Positions 1 through 6,836 of a stretch of 32,076 bases of DNA are shown here, one piece after another. The notes under the pieces are model-generated. The model saw only the letters and a list, made by a program, of their open reading frames with translations. It was not told the DNA's origin and did not search any database. The translations under genes and the position numbers were made by a program. The stretch comes from Deltaproteobacteria bacterium (GTDB lineage: Bacteria > Desulfobacterota > WTBG01 > CAIYCZ01 > CAIRTM01): assembly GCA_016875025.1 (NCBI GenBank), contig VGSH01000026.1:1-32076 (forward strand), in the 5' to 3' direction. The first letter of the stretch is position 1. Each line of letters opens with the position of its first letter.

Positions 1-187
1 TATCCGGTTCTTGTTCATCGGCTCGCAGCTTCGCTCCACGCTTCCTCCCCACGCTCGGTCGCCCTCACGCAGTTGCGCTTCACTTCGTTCGCTGTGATCA
101 ACTTACGGCGGGACTTACACCCGCAAGCAGCTATTGACGCATTGGTACTGAGGGCGGATTTTCGTTCAGCAGCAACAGGAGTCTGCC
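1..187. other. Left edge, no gene recognised
   Basis: I see no convincing gene in this stretch. An open frame on the minus strand overlaps the end of the secreted repeat-protein gene and resembles no family I know. The first 110 bases are rich in cttcgct/gcttcgc-type words, as in degenerate intergenic repeats, but I cannot assign them to a family. Confidence 0.4.
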
Positions 188-679
188 TTAGAACCTCCAG
201 TTGACTATTACCATGCCCGGGGCGATCTGATTCGGGAAAGCTCTGAACCACTGGTTCTTGGGGATCACATTCAGGATGCCAAGCTGGAAGCCCGTTGTGG
301 CCGAAGCGGCATAATTGATAATCCCGATCTGCACACCCTTAAGATGCTCGACATAATTGACCACGCCCAGCTGCCCGCCGAGCATGCTCCCATTCGTATA
401 GTTAACGCCTGCGAACTGGAAACCCTTATAGCTGTCCGAATAATTAAGAAACCCCAGGGCGAAGCCTTTACTCGTGCCGGTGAATCCATTGACAATACCG
501 AGAGCGAATGAGCTCTGAGGGTTTTCGCCCCAGATGTTGAGCGACAGGCCCTCGATCCGCGTGGTTCTGCTGTGGATGGCGATATCCGGGGTGAGGCTGA
601 GCTGTATCAGCTTGGATGCCAGTGCCGTGCCGGTCGCCATGAAAATCACCAGACATGCAAGTATGAGTGTTTTCTTCAT
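188..679 (-). CDS. Secreted GFxLG/N-repeat protein (LA_2272-type surface repeat)
   Basis: This 163-residue protein has a clear N-terminal signal peptide: MKK, a hydrophobic stretch to about residue 20, then an ALA-S cleavage-like site. The rest is built of short repeats of the type G-F/V/L-Q-x-G-x-x-N (for example GFQLGILN, GVQIGIINY, GFALGFLNY), about every 16-24 residues. This is the pattern of the LA_2272-type surface repeat, which is exported or outer-membrane associated. Its biochemical role is unknown. The start at 677-679 is supported by a ggtggag ribosome-binding site and a good sigma70 promoter upstream, so it is probably transcribed alone. The family assignment rests on repeat pattern only. 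Confidence 0.72.
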   Translation of the reverse strand: MKKTLILACLVIFMATGTALASKLIQLSLTPDIAIHSRTTRIEGLSLNIWGENPQSSFALGIVNGFTGTSKGFALGFLNYSDSYKGFQFAGVNYTNGSMLGGQLGVVNYVEHLKGVQIGIINYAASATTGFQLGILNVIPKNQWFRAFPNQIAPGMVIVNWRF

Positions 680-747
680 GCTGCTCCACCTTGTACTGTG
701 GGTTTGTATGCGGTGGAACTGCTGAACAAATACTCTTCCTAAAGTTT

Positions 748-776
748 TCTATAGCCCCCACCTGTGCGAATGTCAA
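748..776 (-). promoter_or_regulatory. Sigma70-type promoter of the surface-repeat gene
   Basis: On the minus strand TTGACA (771-776) and TATAGA (748-753) are separated by exactly 17 bp. They lie about 70 bp upstream of the start codon at 679. The -35 is consensus and the -10 has one mismatch. Confidence 0.7.
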
Positions 777-869
777 GGCCCCCCGGGCAATCGTCAAAAG
801 AAACTAAATCCGGGGCCCACCATGACAGATAAACAGCTAAGAAAACAGGCAAAGTTTTTCAACAGCCCT

Positions 870-1547
870 CTAGTCCGGCCGGCGGGCAACCCAGATGGTG
901 TGCAACCCGCCCCTGCCGCAGCCCCGCGCGCTCACGGTTTTTTCCTCTACCGCAAATCCGGCCCTGCGCAGGCGGTTGCTGAATGTGCTGTCAGGCGCTG
1001 CTGACCACACGGTCAGCATACCCTGCGGCCGCAGGGCCCTGTATATTACCGCCAGGCCTTTATTTCCATACAGCCAGTCATTGCTTGCCTGCGTCATACT
1101 GTCGGGGCTGTTGTCAACGTCCAGCATAACGGCGTCAAAATTACTCCGGGCTCTTTTTACGACAGCGCACACGTCGTGCTCCTCAACAATAACGCGGGAG
1201 TCCTCCAGCGGATGCCCGGCCAGGTGTCCGCACAGGCTGCGGTTCCACTGGACCACGGCCGGCACGAGCTCGGCAACAACAATGGCAGCGTCTTTGCGCA
1301 CGACCGCCAGGGCAGCGGCAAGGGTATAGCCAAGGCCGAGCCCCCCGACAAGCACCCTGGCCTGCTGACGGCAGGCAACGGGCCTGCAGGCAAACTCGGC
1401 CAGCAGATCCTCAGAGCCGTGCATGCGGCTGTTCATAAGCTCTTTGCCGTTATAGGAGATAAAAAAATCATCACCCCTTCGAGACAGCTGCAGCTCGCCT
1501 GTTCCATCAGGGGTCTGTGCTGTGCCAAGAATTTTCCTCGGTATCAT
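870..1547 (-). CDS. Spermidine-synthase-like SAM-fold protein
   Basis: This 225-residue protein has a Rossmann-like fold of the spermidine synthase/methyltransferase class. The nucleotide-binding motif is VLVGGLGLGYTLAAAL (about residues 65-80), followed by the acidic strand end VVAELVPAVVQWNR and the DAVMLDVDNSP segment (about 138-148). It matches a widespread bacterial family of about 220 residues that databases usually call spermidine synthase. It lacks the N-terminal beta domain of true SpeE, so the substrate is uncertain. The start at 1545-1547 has a ggag ribosome-binding site about 8 nt upstream. It probably forms its own unit on the minus strand. Confidence 0.75.
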   Translation of the reverse strand: MIPRKILGTAQTPDGTGELQLSRRGDDFFISYNGKELMNSRMHGSEDLLAEFACRPVACRQQARVLVGGLGLGYTLAAALAVVRKDAAIVVAELVPAVVQWNRSLCGHLAGHPLEDSRVIVEEHDVCAVVKRARSNFDAVMLDVDNSPDSMTQASNDWLYGNKGLAVIYRALRPQGMLTVWSAAPDSTFSNRLRRAGFAVEEKTVSARGCGRGGLHTIWVARRPD

Positions 1548-1780
1548 AAGGATCTCCGGGTGATGACAGCCCCCGGGGCAGGCTGCTGTGCGGATGAGCG
1601 CGTAGACGTTGCCGGGCTTTCGTGCAGCATAGCAAAAGGCACCCTAGATTTCAATCCGGCATCGCGAAACGCAGCATGCGGGGCCTCTTTTAGTGCATAT
1701 TCCCCGCTTTTTTTCGATCTCGTTTTCCGTCATTCTCCGCGTCTCTGCGTCCCTGCGCGAAATATAAACTAACCGGGAAC

Positions 1781-1850
1781 CTTCTCCCGCAGAGGCGCGG
1801 AGGCGCAGAGGGTTATTTCTCAACGCCGCACAAGGGGACAGGCCGAATAT
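1781..1850 (+). repeat. 70-bp leader repeat, copy 1
   Basis: This segment recurs at 3853-3916 with a few substitutions and small indels. Shared words include ggttatttctcaa / aattatttctcaa, gccgcaca and ggggacaggccgaatatg. Both copies end shortly before a TTGACA promoter of a toxin-antitoxin module. Confidence 0.75.
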
Positions 1851-1871
1851 GGCTCTCAAACAGGAAAACGG

Positions 1872-1900
1872 TTGACAGCCGCCTTTCGATGCACTACATT
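1872..1900 (+). promoter_or_regulatory. Sigma70-type promoter of the RHH/PIN module
   Basis: TTGACA at 1872-1877, a 17-bp spacer and TACATT at 1895-1900. It lies 25 bp before the antitoxin start, so the leader is very short and leaves room only for the aggagg ribosome-binding site. Confidence 0.72.
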
Positions 1901-1924
1901 GTCTTACATGACAGGAGGCACGCC

Positions 1925-2140
1925 ATGACAACACTCACTATTCGTCTGCCTGAATCGCTCAAGGCTGATCTGGACAAGATCTGCCGGGAGGAAAAAAAGG
2001 TCGTAAGCGATGTGGTGCGGGAATCACTGCGCCGCTACATTGCCGTGGAGAGGTTCCGGTCCGTGCGCAAAAAAATGCTCCCCTTTGCCGAAGCCCAGGG
2101 CCTTTTGACGGATGAAGATGTTTTCAAGGCCCTTTCATGA
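1925..2140 (+). CDS. Ribbon-helix-helix antitoxin (CopG/Arc type)
   Basis: This is a 71-residue protein. Its N-terminal strand TLTIRLPESLKADLDKI, followed by a helix with SDVVRESLRRYI, is the classic ribbon-helix-helix DNA-binding fold. The C-terminal 25 residues would wrap the toxin. The ATG at 1925 is preferred over the in-frame ATG at 1889 because an aggagg ribosome-binding site lies just upstream and 1889 falls inside the promoter. It overlaps the PIN-domain gene by 4 bp (ATGA), as expected for a toxin-antitoxin operon. It probably represses its own promoter at 1872-1900. Confidence 0.85.
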   Translation: MTTLTIRLPESLKADLDKICREEKKVVSDVVRESLRRYIAVERFRSVRKKMLPFAEAQGLLTDEDVFKALS

Positions 2141-2544
2141 GGGTTATTATCGACTCTAATGTCGCTATTGCGGCCGTGGCTGCACGGGGCCTGTGCGAAG
2201 CGGTTCTGGAGCTATGTCTTGAACATCACCATCTGATCCTGGGCGAAGGCATTCTGCGGGAGATTGAAAAGAAGCTCAGCACAAAGCTCAAAGTTGCTCC
2301 CCCGGTTATAGCCGAGTTTCTGACTGTTCTGCGCCACAATGCCGAAATGTTCAAACCGGAGAAAGTTGACCGAAAGGTCTGCCGCGATCCGGCTGATTTA
2401 ATGGTTCTCGGCCTGATAGCCCCCGGCAATGCGGATGTTGTGATCACGGGCGACAAGGATCTGCTGGTGATCGCTCAGTATAAACAAGCCCGCATTATGA
2501 CGCCGCGCGCTTTCTGGGAGGCAAGCAGAAATCAGGCATTCTGA
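2137..2544 (+). CDS. PIN-domain toxin (COG1569-type putative RNase)
   Basis: This 135-residue PIN-domain protein starts MRVIIDSNVAIAA, where D6 is the first metal-binding acid. It carries a central CRDPADLMVLG segment and the C-terminal ITGDKDLL motif, which give the other expected acidic residues. PIN toxins are Mg-dependent endoribonucleases, often cutting tRNA or mRNA. The protein looks full length for the 'putative toxin, PIN family' group rather than classical VapC. The 4-bp overlap with the upstream RHH gene indicates translational coupling and a two-gene toxin-antitoxin module. Confidence 0.85.
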   Translation: MRVIIDSNVAIAAVAARGLCEAVLELCLEHHHLILGEGILREIEKKLSTKLKVAPPVIAEFLTVLRHNAEMFKPEKVDRKVCRDPADLMVLGLIAPGNADVVITGDKDLLVIAQYKQARIMTPRAFWEASRNQAF

Positions 2545-2574
2545 TGGGTGCTGTGTGCGCGGCACCTGCACTAC

Positions 2575-2614
2575 TTTTCCCGTGAAAATCGATTTTTCGT
2601 GTGATACAGTTTCC
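2575..2614 (+). promoter_or_regulatory. 40-bp promoter-like block shared with the thyA leader
   Basis: A block starting ttttcccgtgaaaatcg and ending tgtgatacagtttcc recurs with identical length at 6748-6787 upstream of the thymidylate synthase. The two ends are conserved while the 7-8 central bases differ, as in a promoter or bipartite operator. No factor is identified. Confidence 0.45.
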
Positions 2615-2622
2615 GTAACTGT
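2606..2622. promoter_or_regulatory. Candidate operator upstream of higA copy 1
   Basis: The inverted repeat ACAGTT-5 bp-AACTGT lies about 70 bp before the start of higA copy 1. It is a plausible site for a Cro/C1-type dimer, but it is not present before higA copy 2. Confidence 0.35.
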
Positions 2623-2693
2623 AAACACTTGGCAACGTGAGGGGTATCTCGCAGGGTGCGCCGCGCGCACCGCCGGCAGATAGCAGGAAGAAT

Positions 2694-3008
2694 ATGAGAA
2701 AGCTCGATTCTGTCACTCCCGGGGAGCTGCTCTTGGAAGAATTTCTCAAACCCATGCAGCTCAGCCAGTACCGACTGGCCAGGGAAATCGGGGTGCCCGC
2801 CCAGCGCATCAGCGAGATCATTGCGGGCAGGCGTTCGATCACGGCTGATACCGATCTGCGGTTGTGCCGTTTTTTCGGCCTCTCCAACGGTTACTGGCTG
2901 CGCGCCCAGGCTGCCCACGATACGGAAGTTACCGAGCGCGCCCACAACCCGGCGCTGAAAAAATTAAGCCCTGGGCGCAACCTGTGGCCAATCATGGATA
3001 ATGTTTAA
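2694..3008 (+). CDS. higA: HigA-type XRE antitoxin, copy 1, frameshifted C-terminus
   Basis: This 104-residue HTH_XRE protein of the HigA family starts in the typical way (VTPGELLLEEFLKPM) and carries the helix-turn-helix YRLAREIGVPAQRISEIIAGRR. It is nearly identical to the copy at 4785-5093 up to residue about 87. Copy 1 then has six A bases (2958-2963) where copy 2 has seven, so its tail reads LSPGRNLWPIMDNV. Adding one A restores KIKPWAQPVANHG, close to the tail of copy 2. The HTH is intact, so DNA binding may survive. The ATG at 2694 is chosen for its gcaggaag ribosome-binding site. No HigB toxin gene is adjacent. Confidence 0.85.
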   Translation: MRKLDSVTPGELLLEEFLKPMQLSQYRLAREIGVPAQRISEIIAGRRSITADTDLRLCRFFGLSNGYWLRAQAAHDTEVTERAHNPALKKLSPGRNLWPIMDNV

Positions 3009-3168
3009 AGAGACTGGATTATTGGAGAGCCATGCTCCGACATTCTCAAGCGGGGGAAAGTAAATCTGTCACCTTTCTCCCGGTTTCCTCAAATTTGAAC
3101 ACTGTGCACCGTGCGTGCCCTGGCAGAAATAAAGGAAGTATCCCGTTATTCCGCGGCTTGAATAAACC

Positions 3169-3196
3169 TTGACTATCGGTCCGTTTATGGTACCTT
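3169..3196 (+). promoter_or_regulatory. Promoter of the Phd/ParE module
   Basis: TTGACT at 3169-3174 and TACCTT at 3191-3196 with a 16-bp spacer, just upstream of a ggagg ribosome-binding site at 3206-3210. A GGTACC palindrome overlaps the -10 and could be part of an operator. Confidence 0.5.
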
Positions 3197-3219
3197 TTTC
3201 GGACTGGAGGAACCCCGTC

Positions 3220-3501
3220 ATGAATATTACCCGCGATATCAAACCGATCACGCATTTGAAATCACATGCAGCCAGCCTGCTCAATCAGATCAATGAAACG
3301 CACCGCCCTGTCATCATAACACAGAACGGAGAGCCTCGGGCCGTGCTCCAGGACCCGCAGAGTTATGAAAACATGCGCAACGCCATCGGCCTTTTAAAAC
3401 TTGTTGCGGCCGGGGAAGCCGACATTCGGCAGGGCCGGACAATAGAACAGAAAGATATGTTTGATGAAATCGAGCGTGCGCTCAACGAAAGCCGCACATG
3501 A
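3220..3501 (+). CDS. Phd/YefM-family antitoxin
   Basis: This 93-residue protein has the Phd/YefM N-terminal DNA-binding fold. The block DIKPITHLKSHAASLLNQI is followed by RPVIITQNGEPRAVLQDPQSYE, the family's hallmark. The C-terminal half is the toxin-binding tail. The start at 3220 has a ggagg site ten bases upstream; the frame could extend to 3169, but that lies in the promoter. It overlaps the toxin gene by 4 bp (ATGA). Phd-type proteins usually autorepress, with the toxin as co-repressor. Confidence 0.88.
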   Translation: MNITRDIKPITHLKSHAASLLNQINETHRPVIITQNGEPRAVLQDPQSYENMRNAIGLLKLVAAGEADIRQGRTIEQKDMFDEIERALNESRT

Positions 3502-3824
3502 GCAAAAGATACCATGTCCGGTGGGCTGCTGCAGCACGCGTCGATCTGCAGCGGATACTTTCCTTCATCGCGGCTGACAGCCCGGGCAATGCGCTGAACA
3601 TTCTTAAAAAAATCAGACGAAAAACCACAGCCCTTTACACCATGCCTGACCGGGGCAGGATTGTGCCGGAGCTGAAAGACCAGGGCATTCACTTATACCG
3701 GGAAATCATGGTGAATCCCTGGCGGATACTGTACCGCATAACCGACACAACAGTTTTTGTTGTATCGGTTATAGATTCACGACGGAATGTTGAGGACATC
3801 CTGCTGGATCGGCTTGTTACATAA
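3498..3824 (+). CDS. ParE/RelE-superfamily toxin
   Basis: This 108-residue protein begins YHVRWAAAARVDLQRILSFIA, typical of the ParE/RelE fold, and continues through MPDRGRIVPELK and REIMVNPWRILYRITDTTVFVVSVIDSRRN, the conserved ParE core. Family members either poison gyrase (ParE) or cut mRNA on the ribosome (RelE). Sequence alone favours ParE-like but does not settle it. It appears complete and is coupled to the Phd-type antitoxin by overlap. Confidence 0.87.
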   Translation: MSKRYHVRWAAAARVDLQRILSFIAADSPGNALNILKKIRRKTTALYTMPDRGRIVPELKDQGIHLYREIMVNPWRILYRITDTTVFVVSVIDSRRNVEDILLDRLVT

Positions 3825-3852
3825 AAGCCCCAAGGGGCAGACCAAATTTGGC

Positions 3853-3916
3853 CCTTCCTCCCGCTGAGGCGCAGAGAATTATTTCTCAAGGCCGCACATG
3901 GGGACAGGCCGAATAT
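3853..3916 (+). repeat. 70-bp leader repeat, copy 2
   Basis: Second copy of the segment at 1781-1850, again just upstream of a toxin-antitoxin promoter (3944-3973). The similarity ends at gaatatg in both copies. Confidence 0.75.
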
Positions 3917-3943
3917 GCCCTGAGTTGAAAACCCGTAAATGTA

Positions 3944-3973
3944 TTGACACCCTGATACTGGTTTGCCTATACT
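3944..3973 (+). promoter_or_regulatory. Sigma70-type promoter of the MntA/HepT module
   Basis: TTGACA at 3944-3949 and TATACT at 3968-3973 with an 18-bp spacer, 80 bp upstream of the mntA start. Both hexamers are close to consensus. Confidence 0.7.
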
Positions 3974-4054
3974 CCGGCATAGTGCACGTGCATAGTTGCG
4001 GTGCCGGCCCTTGCGTGTATGGCTTACTGGGTTTGCCTGTCGGAAGGTTCAGCC

Positions 4055-4348
4055 ATGAAAAGCGTTGAAGAAATAAAACAGACCTTATCCTCCCTGAAAA
4101 AAGAAATGCGAGCCCGTTACCGTGTGCGCGAAATCGGCATTTTCGGCTCACGCGTTCGGGGTGAACAGAAAGCCGACAGCGATCTTGATGTGTATGTGGA
4201 TTACGAGGAAACCCCCAGCCTGCTTGATATCGTTGATCTGGAAAATTACCTCAGCGACGAATTGCATGAAAAGGTCGACCTTGTGCCGCGCGAGTGCATC
4301 CGCCCTGAGCTCGCAAAATATATTCTGCCGACCGTGGTGCTTGTATGA
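4055..4348 (+). CDS. mntA: MNT-type nucleotidyltransferase antitoxin
   Basis: This 97-residue minimal nucleotidyltransferase carries the GSx10DxD active site: G31-S32 in IFGSRVRGEQKADSDLDVYVD, with D43 and D45 as metal ligands. In characterised MntA-HepT pairs the MNT protein inactivates its partner by adding AMP to the toxin's tyrosine. The start at 4055 is chosen for the ggaagg ribosome-binding site; an upstream ATG at 4001 has none. It overlaps hepT by 4 bp. Confidence 0.9.
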   Translation: MKSVEEIKQTLSSLKKEMRARYRVREIGIFGSRVRGEQKADSDLDVYVDYEETPSLLDIVDLENYLSDELHEKVDLVPRECIRPELAKYILPTVVLV

Positions 4349-4695
4349 AGCGCAATGTCAGGGTGTATCTGCAGGATATGCATGACAATATGCTCAAGGC
4401 CCTCGAGTATACGGGGGGCCTTGATTATGAGGCCTTTGCCCTGGATAGCAAAACCAATTACGCTGTTGTTCGCTGTCTTGAAATTATCGGCGAAGCGGCA
4501 AAAAATATTCCTGATCAGGTTAAAAGCTCCTACCCTGAAATACCTTGGCGGCAAATGGCGGGCATGCGCGACAAGATAGCGCACCACTATTTCGGGGTTC
4601 AGTTGAAAACCGTGTGGCGTGTGATTAAAGAAGATATCCCCGGACTCGTGGACAAAATCAAAAAAGCCTGTGAATCCACGCCGGAAGAAATTTAA
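4345..4695 (+). CDS. hepT: HepT-type HEPN RNase toxin
   Basis: This 116-residue all-helical HEPN protein has the catalytic RX4HXY motif as R75-DKIA-H80-H-Y82 in MRDKIAHHYF. Y82 is the residue expected to be AMPylated by MntA. The N-terminal segment ALEYTGGLDYEAFALDSKTNYAVVRCLEIIGEAAKNIP is typical of HepT (DUF86). HEPN toxins cut RNA, often tRNA. It is complete and translationally coupled to mntA. Confidence 0.92.
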   Translation: MKRNVRVYLQDMHDNMLKALEYTGGLDYEAFALDSKTNYAVVRCLEIIGEAAKNIPDQVKSSYPEIPWRQMAGMRDKIAHHYFGVQLKTVWRVIKEDIPGLVDKIKKACESTPEEI

Positions 4696-4784
4696 TAGAA
4701 CCGTCTGTCACCCGTTTTCGCTCCCAATATTTCTGAAGTCGACAGGGTGCGCCGTGCGCACCGCTGGCAGATAGCAGAAAGAAT

Positions 4785-5093
4785 ATGAGCAAGCTTGATC
4801 CTGTCACTCCCGGAGAGCTGCTCCTGGAAGAATTTCTCAAGCCCATGCAGCTCAGCCAGTATCGTCTGGCCAAGGAGATCGGGGTTCCTGCCCAGCGCAT
4901 CAGCGAGATTATTGCGGGCAGGCGTTCGATCACGGCTGATACCGACCTGCGGCTGTGCCGTTTTTTCGGCCTCTCAAACGGCTACTGGCTGCGCGCCCAG
5001 GCTGCACACGATACGGAAGTTACCGAGCGCGCTCTCGGCCCGGCGCTCAAAAAAATTAAGCCCTGGTCGCAATCTGCGGCCAACCATGGATAG
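4785..5093 (+). CDS. higA: HigA-type XRE antitoxin, copy 2
   Basis: This 102-residue HigA-family HTH protein is almost identical to copy 1 and ends KIKPWSQSAANHG, so it probably keeps the ancestral reading frame. DNA similarity to the copy 1 region starts about 45 bp before the gene (gggtgcgccgtgcgcacc, then ggcagatagcag) and continues weakly about 100 bp past the stop. No HigB toxin lies next to it, so both copies look like orphans. The next gene downstream encodes a protein with a HELAH motif, a pairing that resembles XRE plus ImmA/IrrE-type protease modules, although the protease is not of that recognisable family. Confidence 0.85.
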   Translation: MSKLDPVTPGELLLEEFLKPMQLSQYRLAKEIGVPAQRISEIIAGRRSITADTDLRLCRFFGLSNGYWLRAQAAHDTEVTERALGPALKKIKPWSQSAANHG

Positions 5094-5136
5094 TTGGAAT
5101 GGTGCACACAGTGCAGTCTTCTTTAATATACAAAGA

Positions 5137-5152
5137 CCATGCTTTGGCATGG
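5137..5152. repeat. Small ccatgc hairpin repeat
   Basis: The hairpin ccatgc-tttg-gcatgg is followed by gccgaatgggaaaaaataaat. A related hairpin with a similar flank occurs at 16995-17014, and a degraded version follows higA copy 1 near 3028. Confidence 0.5.
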
Positions 5153-5248
5153 CCGAATGGGAAAAAATAAATCACCTTTTCCGGTGTAAGGGATTTCAAA
5201 ACCGGGCAGTTTTTTTAAAATGTCAACAAATTATATGAGGTAAGATCA

Positions 5249-6598
5249 ATGAAAAAAATCATTAATCCTGACGACCTTCTACTTCCTTACGGTTTTACTA
5301 CATCTACGCTTGAACAGATTGTTGGTCAGTACGCCAAGCGATGGGGGGCTGGTTTATTTAGAAAGGCCTATACCGCAACCCGTTGTGTTCTTGTAAGTAA
5401 TGACCTGATTGACAAGCTTTATCCTGAGGATAAAAAAATAAGGTATCGTAAGGATTGTCTTGAGACTGTTTTAGCAGAGCTCATTGTTAAAGATGTCAAA
5501 GATTGGAGTAACCATTTTTTTCAAAGGCTTACTGATTGCCCAGATCAGCAGTCGAAATTTTTGCCAATGGGTTTGTATGTAAAAAACACGGTGGCTTTGA
5601 ACTTACCCCATGAACAACTTAATAAGGATGAACCAGCAATTTTAATTGCGCCCGAGAGATGCAATGCATTCGCTAAAAAGGCTGTATCAAAATTAAATTT
5701 AGCTTTGGGCGACGAGGAAAAATTTAAAACCTGTTTTGTTATGACGTATTTCCACGAACTGGCCCACAGGATTATGGATTACGAAAGCATGAAACATTTT
5801 GATAATCATGTCAGTTCATCACCGAATTTTGTTCGACACAGACGGGATTACAATGAAACTCGCGACATAGATTTTGCTGTAAGGGTAATTGAAGGGAGTC
5901 TGGCGAACCTTCTTGCTTCCTTTGTTTTCGAATCTGAAGAGGCCTGTTTTATTGATGCCTGTATGGATCAGCAGCCAATTGAATACAGTGCGCGAAACGG
6001 CTGGAAATTCCTGCTGGGCAATCAAAAAAGCAAGCTGCGACGTGCTGCGCTGGTCTGGTCGACTCGTGATTATTCGGCATTGGAATTTAAGAAAGATGAT
6101 GATCCGGCTTGTCGTGTATTTTTTGAACAGGGAGAACAGATTGAAAATGATTTCTGGGAAGTAATAGCAATACGATTGCTGCAAGAAACAGTATCAAAAG
6201 AGATTGAATCATTTGAGCTTGATGCTCACCTGGTTGCAAATCCATGGAAACAGACCGAATATAGCAATGAGGATTTCAAGATTGACCAAAATAGCAAATT
6301 TTCTTATTCACATGAGTGGGGTAGAAAATATACCCGCAAGCTAAACGCACTGGAAAGCCTTTCTCTTTATAGATATATAAAGCATGTGATGTGGAAAATT
6401 GACGAGTTTAGTCAAGAAGGTATGGTTAATGATGATGATTTTGAAAAAATCAAAATTACCTTCCAAGGCGAAACAAAACAATGGGATTACTACCCACATA
6501 TTGATGAAAATTATTCAGATCCATCTAAACCAGATATAGATAAACTTGAAGGCCTTTTTGAAATCCTCCATGGCTTGATTGACCGCTATAAATCTTGA
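5249..6598 (+). CDS. Unrecognised protein with HELAH zinc-peptidase motif
   Basis: I do not recognise the family of this 449-residue protein. It carries FHELAHRIMD (H169, E170, H173), an HExxH motif in a hydrophobic helix context. A possible third zinc ligand is E215 in VIEGSLANLL, 42 residues on, which fits a gluzincin-like arrangement. There is no signal peptide and no membrane segment, so it is probably cytoplasmic. The N-terminal 150 residues contain LPHEQLNKDEPAILIAPERC, and the C-terminus is acidic and aspartate-rich. Base use is much more AT-rich than its neighbours, which suggests recent transfer. The start has a tgaggt ribosome-binding site 8 nt upstream. The proteolytic function is inferred from the motif only. 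Confidence 0.7.
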   Translation: MKKIINPDDLLLPYGFTTSTLEQIVGQYAKRWGAGLFRKAYTATRCVLVSNDLIDKLYPEDKKIRYRKDCLETVLAELIVKDVKDWSNHFFQRLTDCPDQQSKFLPMGLYVKNTVALNLPHEQLNKDEPAILIAPERCNAFAKKAVSKLNLALGDEEKFKTCFVMTYFHELAHRIMDYESMKHFDNHVSSSPNFVRHRRDYNETRDIDFAVRVIEGSLANLLASFVFESEEACFIDACMDQQPIEYSARNGWKFLLGNQKSKLRRAALVWSTRDYSALEFKKDDDPACRVFFEQGEQIENDFWEVIAIRLLQETVSKEIESFELDAHLVANPWKQTEYSNEDFKIDQNSKFSYSHEWGRKYTRKLNALESLSLYRYIKHVMWKIDEFSQEGMVNDDDFEKIKITFQGETKQWDYYPHIDENYSDPSKPDIDKLEGLFEILHGLIDRYKS

Positions 6599-6657
6599 TG
6601 TTGTTTTTAAATAAGTGGCTGAACAGGATAGCCTTGCATCGGGGCATCCTTGGGGAC

Positions 6658-6722
6658 GTTGTTTACAAAATACACAAACATCCTCTGCCCACCCGTGTCA
6701 TAAATTGTCCTTTGTAAACAAC
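6658..6722. repeat. 12-bp inverted repeat pair
   Basis: Perfect arms gttgtttacaaa (6658-6669) and tttgtaaacaac (6711-6722) enclose 41 bp. It looks like a degenerate mobile palindrome between the HELAH gene and thyA, or a stem-loop in the transcript. Confidence 0.55.
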
Positions 6723-6747
6723 CTTGTCCAGAACTGGCATGCTCCAT

Positions 6748-6787
6748 TTTTCCCGTGAAAATCGTTCCCCCCTGTGGTAAAGTTCCC
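6748..6787 (+). promoter_or_regulatory. Second copy of the 40-bp promoter-like block
   Basis: Same length and ends as the block at 2575-2614 (ttttcccgtgaaaatcg ... tgtggtaaagttccc). It lies 50 bp upstream of thyA and probably includes its promoter. Confidence 0.45.
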
Positions 6788-6836
6788 GATATTTTTTGAG
6801 ACGCAAAACATGCTGTACGTAACGAGGGGTTAGTAA

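Larger units (their letters stand above)
1548..1924. other. Intergenic region: repeat leader and promoter
   Basis: Between the minus-strand synthase-like gene and the RHH antitoxin. It holds ctccgcgtctctgcg/gcagaggcgcggaggc inverted-repeat words, a 70-bp segment repeated near 3.9 kb (1781-1850) and the promoter of the RHH/PIN pair. I see no gene in it. Confidence 0.6.

Noticed and set aside
15-251. Minus-strand open frame at the left edge
   Set aside because: It overlaps the 3' end of the surface-repeat gene in another frame and shows no domain; best explained as chance.
1176-1772. Plus-strand 198-codon frame opposite the spermidine-synthase-like gene
   Set aside because: It is the antisense shadow of a gene with clear motifs and lacks a ribosome-binding site.
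2545-2693. Search for a HigB toxin remnant upstream of higA copy 1
   Set aside because: No HigB-like peptide appears in any frame; the stretch is promoter-like and repeat sequence.
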